Assembly (NCBI GenBank): GCA_002381125.1
Contig: DFUT01000016.1
Coordinates: 31,048-55,945, forward strand
DNA: 24,898 bases
Source: Bacteroidales bacterium UBA4179
GTDB taxonomy: Bacteria > Bacteroidota > Bacteroidia > Bacteroidales > Dysgonomonadaceae
Direction of reading: 5' to 3'
Made by a program: the position numbers and the translations under genes. The notes below the pieces were generated by a model. It ran no database searches and was not told the origin of the DNA. It was given only the letters and a program-made list of their open reading frames with translations. Positions 8,645 to 16,794 of this stretch are shown piece by piece. Position 1 is the first letter of the stretch. Each line of letters starts with the position of its first letter.

Positions 8645-9487
8645 TTATCGAACAAGCGAATAAAGCAATTGTATCTCCTGAGCCCACAAGGTTTCGTCCG
8701 GTGTTTCAAGAATAAGCGGCATATCGTCGAAGCGCGGATCATTCATGATAAACCGAAAAATGTCCATACCCATGATACCCTCTCCGATATTGGCATGCCT
8801 ATCGACCCGCGAATCCAGTTCTCTTTTGGAATCATTGATGTGCATTCCGCGCAGATAGTCGAACCCGACAATCTCGTCGAACCGTTGAAACGTAGCCTCA
8901 TAATCTTCTTTTGTGCGAATTTCGTAACCTGCTGCCAACGTATGGGCTGTGTCGATACAAACCCCTACTCTCGTTTTATCCTCTACCTTGTCGATAATAT
9001 AGGCTAAATGTTCGAACCGATAACCCACGTTGGTTCCTTGCCCTGCCGTGTTTTCAATCACGGCAGTAACACCTTTTGTGTTTTCCAATGCCATATTGAC
9101 GGATTCGGCAATTCTGTCCATACAAGCTTCTTCCGATATAACATTGAGATGACTGCCGGGGTGAAAATTAAAGCGATTCAGTCCAAGCTGCTCACAACGT
9201 TTCATCTCATCGAAAAAAGCCGCCCGCGACTTTTTCAGACCCTCTTCCTCGGGATGCCCCAAATTAATCAGATAACTGTCGTGAGGAAGGATATGGTCGG
9301 GAGAATACCCAAATTCGTTGCAGCGCGCCTTAAAAAGCTCGATATTTTTTTCGGTATAGGGAGCGGCAAACCATTGCCGCTGATTTTTTGTAAAAAAAGC
9401 AAAGGCCTTCGCCCCAATTCGATGAGCATTCAAGGGAGCATTTTCTACTCCTCCTGCCGCACTAACGTGTGCACCTACATATTTCAT
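8645..9487 (-). CDS. nfo: Deoxyribonuclease IV (AP endonuclease)
   Basis: A 280-residue zinc-dependent endonuclease IV that cuts 5' of abasic sites and trims blocked 3' ends in base-excision repair. All nine metal ligands known from E. coli Nfo are present, and at the same numbers: His69, His109, Glu145, Asp179, His182, His216, Asp229, His231 and Glu261. The start MKYVGAHVSAAGG is diagnostic. It begins 4 bases after the phoR stop codon, so it is almost certainly co-transcribed with phoBR and perhaps the whole pst operon. It ends before the shared terminator at 8586-8619. Placement in a phosphate-control operon is the unusual point. Confidence 0.97.
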   Translation of the reverse strand: MKYVGAHVSAAGGVENAPLNAHRIGAKAFAFFTKNQRQWFAAPYTEKNIELFKARCNEFGYSPDHILPHDSYLINLGHPEEEGLKKSRAAFFDEMKRCEQLGLNRFNFHPGSHLNVISEEACMDRIAESVNMALENTKGVTAVIENTAGQGTNVGYRFEHLAYIIDKVEDKTRVGVCIDTAHTLAAGYEIRTKEDYEATFQRFDEIVGFDYLRGMHINDSKRELDSRVDRHANIGEGIMGMDIFRFIMNDPRFDDMPLILETPDETLWAQEIQLLYSLVR

Positions 9488-9491
9488 ATCT

Positions 9492-11258
9492 CTATGGATT
9501 TTTCGATTTTTGCGGTGATCGTGGAAAAGTTATGAGAAACATCAAACCTCCGCCGGGACGATTTTTTGCCACAATGCTGCCGTGATGCAACAATACGGCA
9601 TTTTTCACGATCGATAACCCCAATCCCGACCCCCCTGTTTTGCGTGTTCGCCCCTCACCGATCCGGTAAAACCGTTCGAAAATACGCCCAAGATGGCGCT
9701 CATCCACACCTATGCCCGTATCGTAAAATTCAAAGTACAACGTATCGTCGGTTTTGGCATAGCAACGCACACCGATCTCGATATTCTCTCCGGCATAAGC
9801 CAATGAGTTTTCGGCCAAGTTGCGGAAAATGGAATAAATCAATGTTCGGTTGCCATTCACGGTTACGTCATCGTCAACATCGATAACGAAACGATCATTC
9901 TTCTCTTTAAACCGTTCTTCCAAATCCGATCGAAGTTCCTCCAACAGGTGTTTGATGTTTATCTCTTCCCACTCGAAACGGTCGGGAGCCTCTTCTATTT
10001 TTGTCAACAGGGTAATATCCTGAATCAGTTCCGACAAACGAATGGTCTGCGCATAAGCACGCTCCAAAAAATTTCTCCTTCGCTCCACATCGTTTTCGTC
10101 CAGCGTAAGAAGAGTTTCGATATATCCTCTGATGGCCGTAACGGGTGTACGCAGCTCATGCGCAATGTTATTGGTCATTTCCTGTTTCAACAAGCGGGTT
10201 TTTTCTTGTTTGGTCACATCGGCAATATAGATTTCAAAACTTTCGTCGTCGAAAACGATCACCCGCACATTAAACTGTTTGCCGCTTTTTTCGATGCGTT
10301 TGGTATATATATTTTCTTTGCGCGGTTTGATTTCCAAAAAACGGACAACATCACTAAAATGAGGATCCGAGAATACTTTTTCTGCATCCAACACCGTTTT
10401 GTCGGCAATCACATTGAGGTATTGCAAAAAATGCGGATTGGCATATATTTTTTCTCGGTCGCTCGAAAAAATCGCAATTCCCTCTCTGGAATACTGAAAA
10501 TGCTGTACCAACTTTTCACGTTCCAGGGCCAATTGCTTGCGATTCTTCTGCAAGAGGTTGTAATTTTCGATAATATCGGCACTAATCTCCCCTATTTCAT
10601 CGTCCACATAATTCACCGGTTCGCTAATCGGCTGTCCACTTTTTAGTTGCAACGAAAACTCCCTCAGCTCCTTAATCGATTTAGAAAACCGTTTGGCAAA
10701 ATAGTTCATCATCAATACACAAACCACAAAAAAGAGGAGAATATAGCATACAAAATCATTTTTTGCACCAAGAACGGGTTTCACTTTTATATCGTAGGGC
10801 AAAGCAACGCGAACAAAATACCCTTCATCGTATTTTTTGGCGTAATACATATACTTTACGTTGTTGGTTGACGAAACACGCACATGGGTACCGCTCTGCT
10901 GCATGATAGCCTTTTGTATTTCCGGTCGTTGCAGGTGATTTCCCATTGTGTCGGCAAGCAGGGTATTGTCATACATCACGTTGCCCTGCCAATCGATAAT
11001 GGTCAAACGAACGCCATCGTCAGGCAAGTACGAAAGCAACTCGGACACGGCCGTCAAGCTATCTTTTTCATATAACCGATTTTCGGAAATATAGCGATGA
11101 ACCGTTTCGGCATAGACATCCATAATATTTTCCAGATTCGCCATTCTCTCGTGTTTGACACGATTTTGTTCGAAGACGATAATCCCTACCGTGAAAACGG
11201 CAATGATGACTGAAAAATAGATAAAAATTTTTTTGCGGTACGAAAGTGTGAGTTTCAT
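9492..11258 (-). CDS. phoR: Phosphate-type sensor histidine kinase PhoR
   Basis: A 588-residue membrane histidine kinase, the probable partner of the adjacent PhoB. There is a transmembrane helix at about 10-29, an extracytoplasmic region (about 30-165), a second helix at about 168-187, a HAMP-like linker and a PAS-like domain (about 250-345). The HisKA domain has His367 in NIAHELRTP. The ATPase domain has an N box around Asn480/Asn484, DTGIG at 513-517 and GGSGLGLSI at 542-550. Its start overlaps the phoB stop by 4 bases (ATGA). The PhoR call rests mainly on its place after pstSCAB-phoU-phoB, together with the PAS-containing layout. The sizeable extracytoplasmic loop is larger than in E. coli PhoR, which has almost none. 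Confidence 0.9.
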   Translation of the reverse strand: MKLTLSYRKKIFIYFSVIIAVFTVGIIVFEQNRVKHERMANLENIMDVYAETVHRYISENRLYEKDSLTAVSELLSYLPDDGVRLTIIDWQGNVMYDNTLLADTMGNHLQRPEIQKAIMQQSGTHVRVSSTNNVKYMYYAKKYDEGYFVRVALPYDIKVKPVLGAKNDFVCYILLFFVVCVLMMNYFAKRFSKSIKELREFSLQLKSGQPISEPVNYVDDEIGEISADIIENYNLLQKNRKQLALEREKLVQHFQYSREGIAIFSSDREKIYANPHFLQYLNVIADKTVLDAEKVFSDPHFSDVVRFLEIKPRKENIYTKRIEKSGKQFNVRVIVFDDESFEIYIADVTKQEKTRLLKQEMTNNIAHELRTPVTAIRGYIETLLTLDENDVERRRNFLERAYAQTIRLSELIQDITLLTKIEEAPDRFEWEEINIKHLLEELRSDLEERFKEKNDRFVIDVDDDVTVNGNRTLIYSIFRNLAENSLAYAGENIEIGVRCYAKTDDTLYFEFYDTGIGVDERHLGRIFERFYRIGEGRTRKTGGSGLGLSIVKNAVLLHHGSIVAKNRPGGGLMFLITFPRSPQKSKNP

Positions 11259-11953
11259 TTTTCGATTTTTAAATCCGTATTCAAATAATAACCAAATCCC
11301 GAACGGTTCTGAATAAGCGAAGCATAATTGCCCAATTTTTTGCGCAAACGGGTAATGTGTACATCTACCGTTCTATCCAACACAAATTCATTATCGCTCC
11401 AGACTTTATTCAAAATATCGCTGCGCGTAAGAATAGTTGGCGCCGATTGTGCCAACAAAACCAGTATTTCAAACTCTTTTCTCGTAAGCGGCACCTCTTC
11501 GTCTTTTATGGTAACCCGATTGGATGACATATCGATAGCCAAATCTTCGTGCACCCATTTCGTGGAAGTCGTTTGGGTCATTGTTGTCCGCTTTAAGACA
11601 GCCTTTACCCTTGCCAGCACTTCTTTTACCGAAAAAGGTTTGGTAATGTAATCGTCGCCTCCCAACGAAAACCCTTTAAGCATATCGTTTTCGGCATTTT
11701 TTGCCGTTAAAAAAATTATAGGAACCGTATTTCCCTCCCTCCGAACTTTTTCTGCCATTTTAAAACCCGACATGCCCTCCATCATCACATCCAATATAAT
11801 AAGACTATAGCTGTCGGATAATTTTCGCAGTGCTTCCTCACCCGAATGCGCTACCTCTACTTCAAACCCCTCGTTCTCAAGATTAAATTGCAGAATATTG
11901 CAAATATCTTTTTCGTCATCCACCACTAAAATTTTCTCCTGCATCTCCGCCAT
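11255..11953 (-). CDS. phoB: OmpR/PhoB-family response regulator
   Basis: A 232-residue two-domain regulator. The receiver domain (about 6-120) has the acidic pair Asp12-Asp13, phosphoacceptor Asp55 in LIILDVMM, Thr83 and Lys105 in YITKPF. The winged-helix DNA-binding domain (about 135-228) contains LTRKEFEIL, the recognition region RTVDVHITRLRKKL and the wing RSGFGYYL. Phosphorylated by PhoR, it should bind tandem repeats with an 11-bp period, like those found upstream of pstS. The start at 11953 (MAEMQEK) could be replaced by the ATG three codons later. It follows phoU after 29 bases and overlaps phoR by 4. Confidence 0.93.
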   Translation of the reverse strand: MAEMQEKILVVDDEKDICNILQFNLENEGFEVEVAHSGEEALRKLSDSYSLIILDVMMEGMSGFKMAEKVRREGNTVPIIFLTAKNAENDMLKGFSLGGDDYITKPFSVKEVLARVKAVLKRTTMTQTTSTKWVHEDLAIDMSSNRVTIKDEEVPLTRKEFEILVLLAQSAPTILTRSDILNKVWSDNEFVLDRTVDVHITRLRKKLGNYASLIQNRSGFGYYLNTDLKIEK

Positions 11954-11982
11954 AATCCGATGAATTGAAACTTTCGCTGTTT

Positions 11983-12717
11983 TTAAGATTTCGCGGGAGG
12001 TTTTTTCTCCTCCATCTTATGATGCCGTATATCCTTGCCCTCAACCAGATAAATAGCGGCTTCGGCCATATTGACCGCCATATCGGCCACACGCTCTATG
12101 TTATACGAAATGGAGGTAATGTACATGATATTCAAAATGGCTTGATGGCTGAGCACTTTATCTTTAAACTCTTCGGCAAGGCGTTTTTCCATTTTCTTAT
12201 CCCACTTATCCACCTTATCATCCATCTGAATGGTTTCGTACGCCAATTCGTGACTCAATCCGGTAAAGGAGAAAATAGCATTTTTCAACATATTGGTAGC
12301 GTATACCAGCATTTTATCCAAATAACCGCGGTATTCGCCAAATCCTTCAATGGTAAGATCGGTTCGTTGCAGAAACCCGGCCACATTCTTTATCTGATCT
12401 CCCACCCTTTCCATCGAGATGGTGATATCGTGATAAGCCATGATTTTTCTGAGATCGGTAGCACGCGGCGTAAAAAGAATAATTGCGTTTATCACTTTTT
12501 CCCTGATGGTAAGATCCAACGAATCGATTATCTTTTCGTTTCTTGCAATCCGGCTCAACACCTCTTTGTCGAATTTATTTTCAAGCAATTGTTGCGTAAG
12601 GGCAATCTGATTAAGAACAATCTCTGAAAGAATGCGAAAATCGCTCTGCAATTCTTCCAGGTATTTTTCTTTGATCAACGAACCGGGGAAACCCAAGTTA
12701 TTATTTAAAGTATCCAT
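11983..12717 (-). CDS. phoU: Phosphate signalling regulator PhoU
   Basis: A 244-residue all-helical cytoplasmic protein that mediates negative control of PhoR by the Pst transporter. It contains the two metal-binding helical repeats typical of PhoU: ERVGDQIKN (Glu103, Asp107) and ERVADMAVN (Glu208, Asp212). The C-terminus is a short Lys/Pro tail. It is slightly longer than the classic protein of about 235 residues. It lies 85 bases after pstB, the widest gap inside the operon, and 29 bases before phoB. No -7 consensus was seen in the gap, so read-through from the pst promoter is the simplest view. Confidence 0.95.
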   Translation of the reverse strand: MDTLNNNLGFPGSLIKEKYLEELQSDFRILSEIVLNQIALTQQLLENKFDKEVLSRIARNEKIIDSLDLTIREKVINAIILFTPRATDLRKIMAYHDITISMERVGDQIKNVAGFLQRTDLTIEGFGEYRGYLDKMLVYATNMLKNAIFSFTGLSHELAYETIQMDDKVDKWDKKMEKRLAEEFKDKVLSHQAILNIMYITSISYNIERVADMAVNMAEAAIYLVEGKDIRHHKMEEKKPPAKS

Positions 12718-12802
12718 TGATGTGTTTTGATTTTATATTGTTCACTCCCAGAGTGTAAAATTAATAGAATAATTCAGAAAACACGATACATACACCGTAT
12801 TT

Positions 12803-13612
12803 TTACCCAAAGATTCCGGTGAGATATTCTTCGGTTTTCTTGTTTTGTGGCTTGGTAAACATCTGCCTGGTTGGAGCATATTCCACCAAATCGCCAAGAT
12901 ACATAAACATGGAATTGTCCGAGATGCGTGCAGCCTGCGACATATTATGGGTAACAATAAGGATAGTGAAATTCTTTTTAAGATCCAACAGCAATTCCTC
13001 TATTTTGTTGGTAGAAACCGGGTCGAGCGCCGAAGTCGGTTCGTCCATGAGCAACACTTCGGGCTCCAATGCCAATGCACGAGCGATACACAATCGCTGT
13101 TGCTGACCTCCGGAAAGAAACGACCCGCGTCGGTTTATCACATCTTTTACCTCATCCCACAAGGCTACCGCCATCAGACATTTCCGTACAATCTCGTCTT
13201 TCTCTTTTTTCTTCAGTTTGATACCGTTCAACTTGTAACCTGCCAACACATTATCGTAAATACTCATGGTAGGAAAAGGGTTGGGAGTCTGAAACACCAT
13301 TCCTGCCATCCGACGCACCTCCATTGGATTCATATCCATGATGTTTTTCCCTTTCAGGTAAATATCGCCGGTTGTCTCTACGTTGGGATAAAGATCGTGC
13401 ATACGATTGATTGCCCTAAGGAGGGTACTTTTTCCGCAACCCGACGGCCCCATGATAGCGGTAATGGTATTGGGATAAATATCGGCAGAAACATTGTTGA
13501 CCGCCTTTTTACCCGGTGCATACGATACCGAAAGATTTCTCAACTTCAGTATGGGCTCGTTTGCCGAAATTTCTTCCTGATTATTCGATTTGTTTTCCGT
13601 TATATTTTCCAT
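12803..13612 (-). CDS. pstB: Phosphate ABC transporter ATPase PstB
   Basis: A 269-residue ABC ATPase that powers phosphate import through PstC/PstA. Walker A is GPSGCGKST (55-63), the Q-loop Gln is 108, the signature is LSGGQ (166-170), Walker B is LLMDE (Asp190, Glu191) with EPTSALDP, and the switch His is 222. The segment FQTPNPFPTMSIYDNV is characteristic of PstB. About 20 extra polar residues rich in Asn and Glu precede the core. Its start overlaps the pstA stop by 13 bases, implying coupled translation. Confidence 0.97.
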   Translation of the reverse strand: MENITENKSNNQEEISANEPILKLRNLSVSYAPGKKAVNNVSADIYPNTITAIMGPSGCGKSTLLRAINRMHDLYPNVETTGDIYLKGKNIMDMNPMEVRRMAGMVFQTPNPFPTMSIYDNVLAGYKLNGIKLKKKEKDEIVRKCLMAVALWDEVKDVINRRGSFLSGGQQQRLCIARALALEPEVLLMDEPTSALDPVSTNKIEELLLDLKKNFTILIVTHNMSQAARISDNSMFMYLGDLVEYAPTRQMFTKPQNKKTEEYLTGIFG

Positions 13613-14478
13613 CTACGTGCAACAATTTTAGCTATCCAATTTAGCAAGAATATCACAATCAACAACAACAAAGACGCAGACCAAATGATATCTACCAGAT
13701 TGGGATCGTTATAAAAATCCCAAATCAACAAAGGGATGGCACTGGTGGGTTCAAAAATATTCCAATTGACTACCGAAGCACCCAACGCCGTAAGCATAAG
13801 CGGTGCCGTTTCGCCCATAACACGCGACACTGCCAATAAAATACCCGTAAAAATTCCTCCGAATCCCGACGGTAAAATCACTCTAAAAATCACACTTGCA
13901 TACGGTGCGCCCAAAGCCAATCCGGATTCTTTCAACGTTGGGGGAAGCATTTTCAAGGTCTCCTCCGTCGAGCGTATAACCATAGGCAACATCATGATGG
14001 TAAGAGCCACGCTTCCGGCCAATGCCGAATAACTTCTCAACGGTTTTACTACCCATATGTAGGCAATAATGCCGATTACAATGGAGGGCATTCCTTGGAG
14101 CAAATCGGTGAGATAACTCACCGTACGGGCAAACTTATTTTTAGGATGCTCCGAAAGGTAAATACCGACAAACAATCCCAACGGAACGGTCAACAAAACC
14201 GCCATTCCTACGATAAGGATGCTTCCCGTAATACCGTTGAGAATTCCTCCCGGAATGGGTTCGCCACTCATTTTCGCAATCAAGGCATCCATGGAAGAGG
14301 GCGCAACCTCTGTAAACAAACGCCAATTGAAATTTTTATATCCTTTCGATACCACATTCCAAATAATGAGAAACAGCGGGATCATGGAAAGGAAAGAAAA
14401 GAAACAAACCAGGCCAAAAACAATTTTATCTTTGGCAATGCGTTTCTTCACCTTTGACAACTTCGTCTTATCACTCAT
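13600..14478 (-). CDS. pstA: Phosphate ABC transporter permease PstA
   Basis: A 292-residue inner-membrane permease with about six hydrophobic segments. It has the EAA loop that docks on PstB (ESGLALGAPYASVIFRVILP, from residue 184). The first helix (about 20-44) is followed by a soluble loop containing SGEPIPGGILNGI, a PstA hallmark. The N-terminus is basic. It overlaps pstC by 4 bases (ATGA) and pstB by 13. Confidence 0.95.
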   Translation of the reverse strand: MSDKTKLSKVKKRIAKDKIVFGLVCFFSFLSMIPLFLIIWNVVSKGYKNFNWRLFTEVAPSSMDALIAKMSGEPIPGGILNGITGSILIVGMAVLLTVPLGLFVGIYLSEHPKNKFARTVSYLTDLLQGMPSIVIGIIAYIWVVKPLRSYSALAGSVALTIMMLPMVIRSTEETLKMLPPTLKESGLALGAPYASVIFRVILPSGFGGIFTGILLAVSRVMGETAPLMLTALGASVVNWNIFEPTSAIPLLIWDFYNDPNLVDIIWSASLLLLIVIFLLNWIAKIVARRWKI

Positions 14479-15332
14479 CGTACCGCTAATTTTTTCATAA
14501 TGAATTTGGCTATCAGATTGATTACTGCCGTTATAACGAACAACAACAAACCAATGCCGATAAGAGCACTCAGTTTCAAACCATCGGCCTCGCCAAACTG
14601 ATTGGCTATGACGCTCGCCATCGTGTTTCCCGTATCACGCAACGAAGTGGGCACATTGGTGGTGTTCCCGATAAGCATGGTCACGGCCATTGTTTCGCCT
14701 AACGCTCTCCCCAAAGCAAGAATATACGCAGCAAGAATGCCCGAACTTGCCATTGGCAGGCTTACATGCCAAATCGTTTCTGCCCGCGTGGCCCCCAAGC
14801 TGTACGCTCCTTCTTTCACCGTATCGGGAATCATCGACAAAAACTCGGCACTCAGCGACGAAGCATACGGAATAATCATGACAGCCAATACTATCGAAGC
14901 CAGAAAAATTCCAAACCCTTGTGCATTGACACCCAATTGGATGACGATCGGACGTAAGGTGTAAAACCCCCATAATCCGTAAACAATCGAAGGAATGCCG
15001 GCAAGCAAATCGACCACCGAACAAACGAAAGACGATATCTTGCGACCTTTGAAATACTCGCCGTTGAACAACGCCACGGGCAACGAAAAGGGGATGCAAA
15101 GCAAAAGCGCAAAAAAAGCCGTAAAAAGGGTTCCAACTATAAAAGACCATGCCCCATATTCTTCCGTATCGGGTCGGGGGTCCCATTCGGCATTAAAGAT
15201 GAAACCAAAAACACCGTATTCTTGAAAAACATCCAACGACTGCTTTACCAACACATAAACCACTCCTGCCGTTAACACCAAAACAGTCAACGCAGCAACA
15301 AAAAGCAACGATTTGAAAATCTTATCTTTCAT
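14475..15332 (-). CDS. pstC: Phosphate ABC transporter permease PstC
   Basis: A 285-residue permease, partner of PstA in the phosphate channel. About six membrane segments are visible, with the first at about 9-30. The loop containing DPRPDTEEYGAWSFIVGTL is typical of PstC. The EAA motif runs from residue 174 (EGAYSLGATRAETIWHVSLP). It overlaps both neighbours by 4 bases (ATGA), a tightly coupled arrangement. Confidence 0.95.
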   Translation of the reverse strand: MKDKIFKSLLFVAALTVLVLTAGVVYVLVKQSLDVFQEYGVFGFIFNAEWDPRPDTEEYGAWSFIVGTLFTAFFALLLCIPFSLPVALFNGEYFKGRKISSFVCSVVDLLAGIPSIVYGLWGFYTLRPIVIQLGVNAQGFGIFLASIVLAVMIIPYASSLSAEFLSMIPDTVKEGAYSLGATRAETIWHVSLPMASSGILAAYILALGRALGETMAVTMLIGNTTNVPTSLRDTGNTMASVIANQFGEADGLKLSALIGIGLLLFVITAVINLIAKFIMKKLAVR

Positions 15333-16492
15333 TCGCTAACAATTTTTCCATGGGGTGCCGGTTTTTCATGATCGCTCATGGTCTTTGTTTCCGACAAAAC
15401 ATTTCCAACGGCAATTCCCGGATCGGAAACGGTCGATATCTTTTCTCCTTCAAAATGAATCTGGTCGATGATGCGTTTAGTTTTTTGTATTGCCTGCAAC
15501 GGCAGCGGTACATAATTCACCTGTTCGGCCAACTGTTGCCCGTCGGGACCAATAATGTAATTCAATAAATCGACCAACACTTCGGCCTCTTGTCTTGAAT
15601 GCCCACTGTAACCTTGATCTCGGTAAACCAATAGCCACGTCATCATACTGATGGGATACGCATTGGGGTGCGGCATATCGGTAAGCGTGACTTTCATATC
15701 GTCGGGCAAGTCGGTCTCGGCCGCAGCAGAAATGGTTTTCAATGTAGCTTTCACATAATTGCCTGCTTTATTTTTAATAATGGCCGACGGCATCTGCAAC
15801 GTTAACGCATATTCCGACCCAACGTAACCGATAGCGCCTTCCGTCAGTTGTACGATACTTGCCACTCCCGGATTTCCTTTTGCAGCAAGACCGGCCTTCC
15901 ACTTCAATGCTTTTCCCGCTCCCATTTCTTTGTTCCATTCGGGGCTCACTTTGTTTAGATATTCCGAAAAAACGAACGTCGTCCCACTACCGTCCGAACG
16001 ATATACGGGCGTTATTTCCAAATCGGGAAAACGAATATTCGGATTCTCGGCTGCCACCCGCGGATCGTTCCATCGGGTAATTTTTCCCATAAAAATATCG
16101 GCAATAAGTTCACCTGTCAGCCGCAAGCTATCCACCCCGCTAAGCGTATAAGACAATACCACCCCACCCATGCAAGTGGGAATATGCACCACTTCCGCGC
16201 CCATCGATGCAGTTTCTTTTTCGTTTAAAAACGCATCGCTTGCGGCAAAATTAACCGATTTATCGCGCAAACTGCGGATACCGCCTCCGCTACCGATAGC
16301 CCCGTAATTGATTGTCACACCCGGATGTTTGCGCATGTAGTCTCTAAAAACAATACTATAAAAAGGATAAGGAAAGGTGGCACCTGCACCCGAAAGAGTA
16401 ACTCCCACCGACCTTTTGCTCTTATCCCTGCTTCCACTGCAAGAAAAGAACGCCAAACTTATCAGGAGAAACCACAGCGTTTTTTTCATCAT
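15329..16492 (-). CDS. pstS: Phosphate-binding lipoprotein PstS
   Basis: A 387-residue periplasmic phosphate-binding protein, lipid-anchored at Cys18 (lipobox AFFSC). Phosphate-contact segments are visible: SGAGATFPYPFY (34-45), GSGGGIRSL near 68-75 and RSDGSGTTF (165-173). I chose the tandem ATGs at 16492/16489. The longer in-frame start at 16531 would lie inside the Pho-box array, upstream of the predicted transcription start, and would put 13 residues before the signal peptide. As first gene of the operon it should be strongly induced by phosphate starvation. Confidence 0.95.
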   Translation of the reverse strand: MMKKTLWFLLISLAFFSCSGSRDKSKRSVGVTLSGAGATFPYPFYSIVFRDYMRKHPGVTINYGAIGSGGGIRSLRDKSVNFAASDAFLNEKETASMGAEVVHIPTCMGGVVLSYTLSGVDSLRLTGELIADIFMGKITRWNDPRVAAENPNIRFPDLEITPVYRSDGSGTTFVFSEYLNKVSPEWNKEMGAGKALKWKAGLAAKGNPGVASIVQLTEGAIGYVGSEYALTLQMPSAIIKNKAGNYVKATLKTISAAAETDLPDDMKVTLTDMPHPNAYPISMMTWLLVYRDQGYSGHSRQEAEVLVDLLNYIIGPDGQQLAEQVNYVPLPLQAIQKTKRIIDQIHFEGEKISTVSDPGIAVGNVLSETKTMSDHEKPAPHGKIVSE

Positions 16493-16516
16493 CGATTTAA
16501 AAATCTTATCTCGACT

Positions 16517-16563
16517 ACAAAAGTATAACACTTATGTTACAAAGTTGTTACAAAAATATGACA
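16517..16563 (-). promoter_or_regulatory. Pho-box array and pst operon promoter
   Basis: On the minus strand TGT occurs five times at exact 11-bp intervals (plus-strand positions 16561, 16550, 16539, 16528, 16517). The units are TGTCATA, TGTAACA, TGTAACA, TGTTATA and TGTAGTC. E. coli PhoB boxes are direct repeats of CTGTCAT with the same period, and the first unit here matches that core. The -7 box TACTTTTG (16518-16525) overlaps the last repeats, and transcription would start near 16511, about 20 bases before pstS. No good -33 box is seen, as expected for an activator-dependent promoter. Confidence 0.85.
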
Positions 16564-16737
16564 TAATTATTAAGTTTAAAAACTTAAACCCCGAATCCGG
16601 GTCTATGGATGTTAAAAAATGTAATCCAAAAGCAATCTACTCCCTCATTGTAAGTTCAATTGGCAAGTGCGAATTTCCCGGAAAGTTTTTATCGAGGTTT
16701 TTTTAAACAAAAACTTCATTTTTCTGAAAAGTTTGTA

Positions 16738-16745
16738 TACCTTTG
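16738..16745 (+). promoter_or_regulatory. -7 box of the rpsP promoter
   Basis: TACCTTTG is an exact TAnnTTTG match. The predicted leader is about 45 bases and AT-rich, typical of strong Bacteroidota genes. A TTTG -33 box is not obvious. Confidence 0.65.
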
Positions 16746-16794
16746 CAACTTCAATATAAAATGTCTAACATATTAAATTTAAAGAAACTACTAA

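Noticed and set aside
12845..13714. 289-codon open frame on the plus strand
   Set aside because: Antisense to pstB and the end of pstA; no recognisable domain.
16493..16531. Longer pstS start at 16531
   Set aside because: It falls in the Pho-box array and upstream of the predicted transcription start, and would add 13 residues before the lipoprotein signal.
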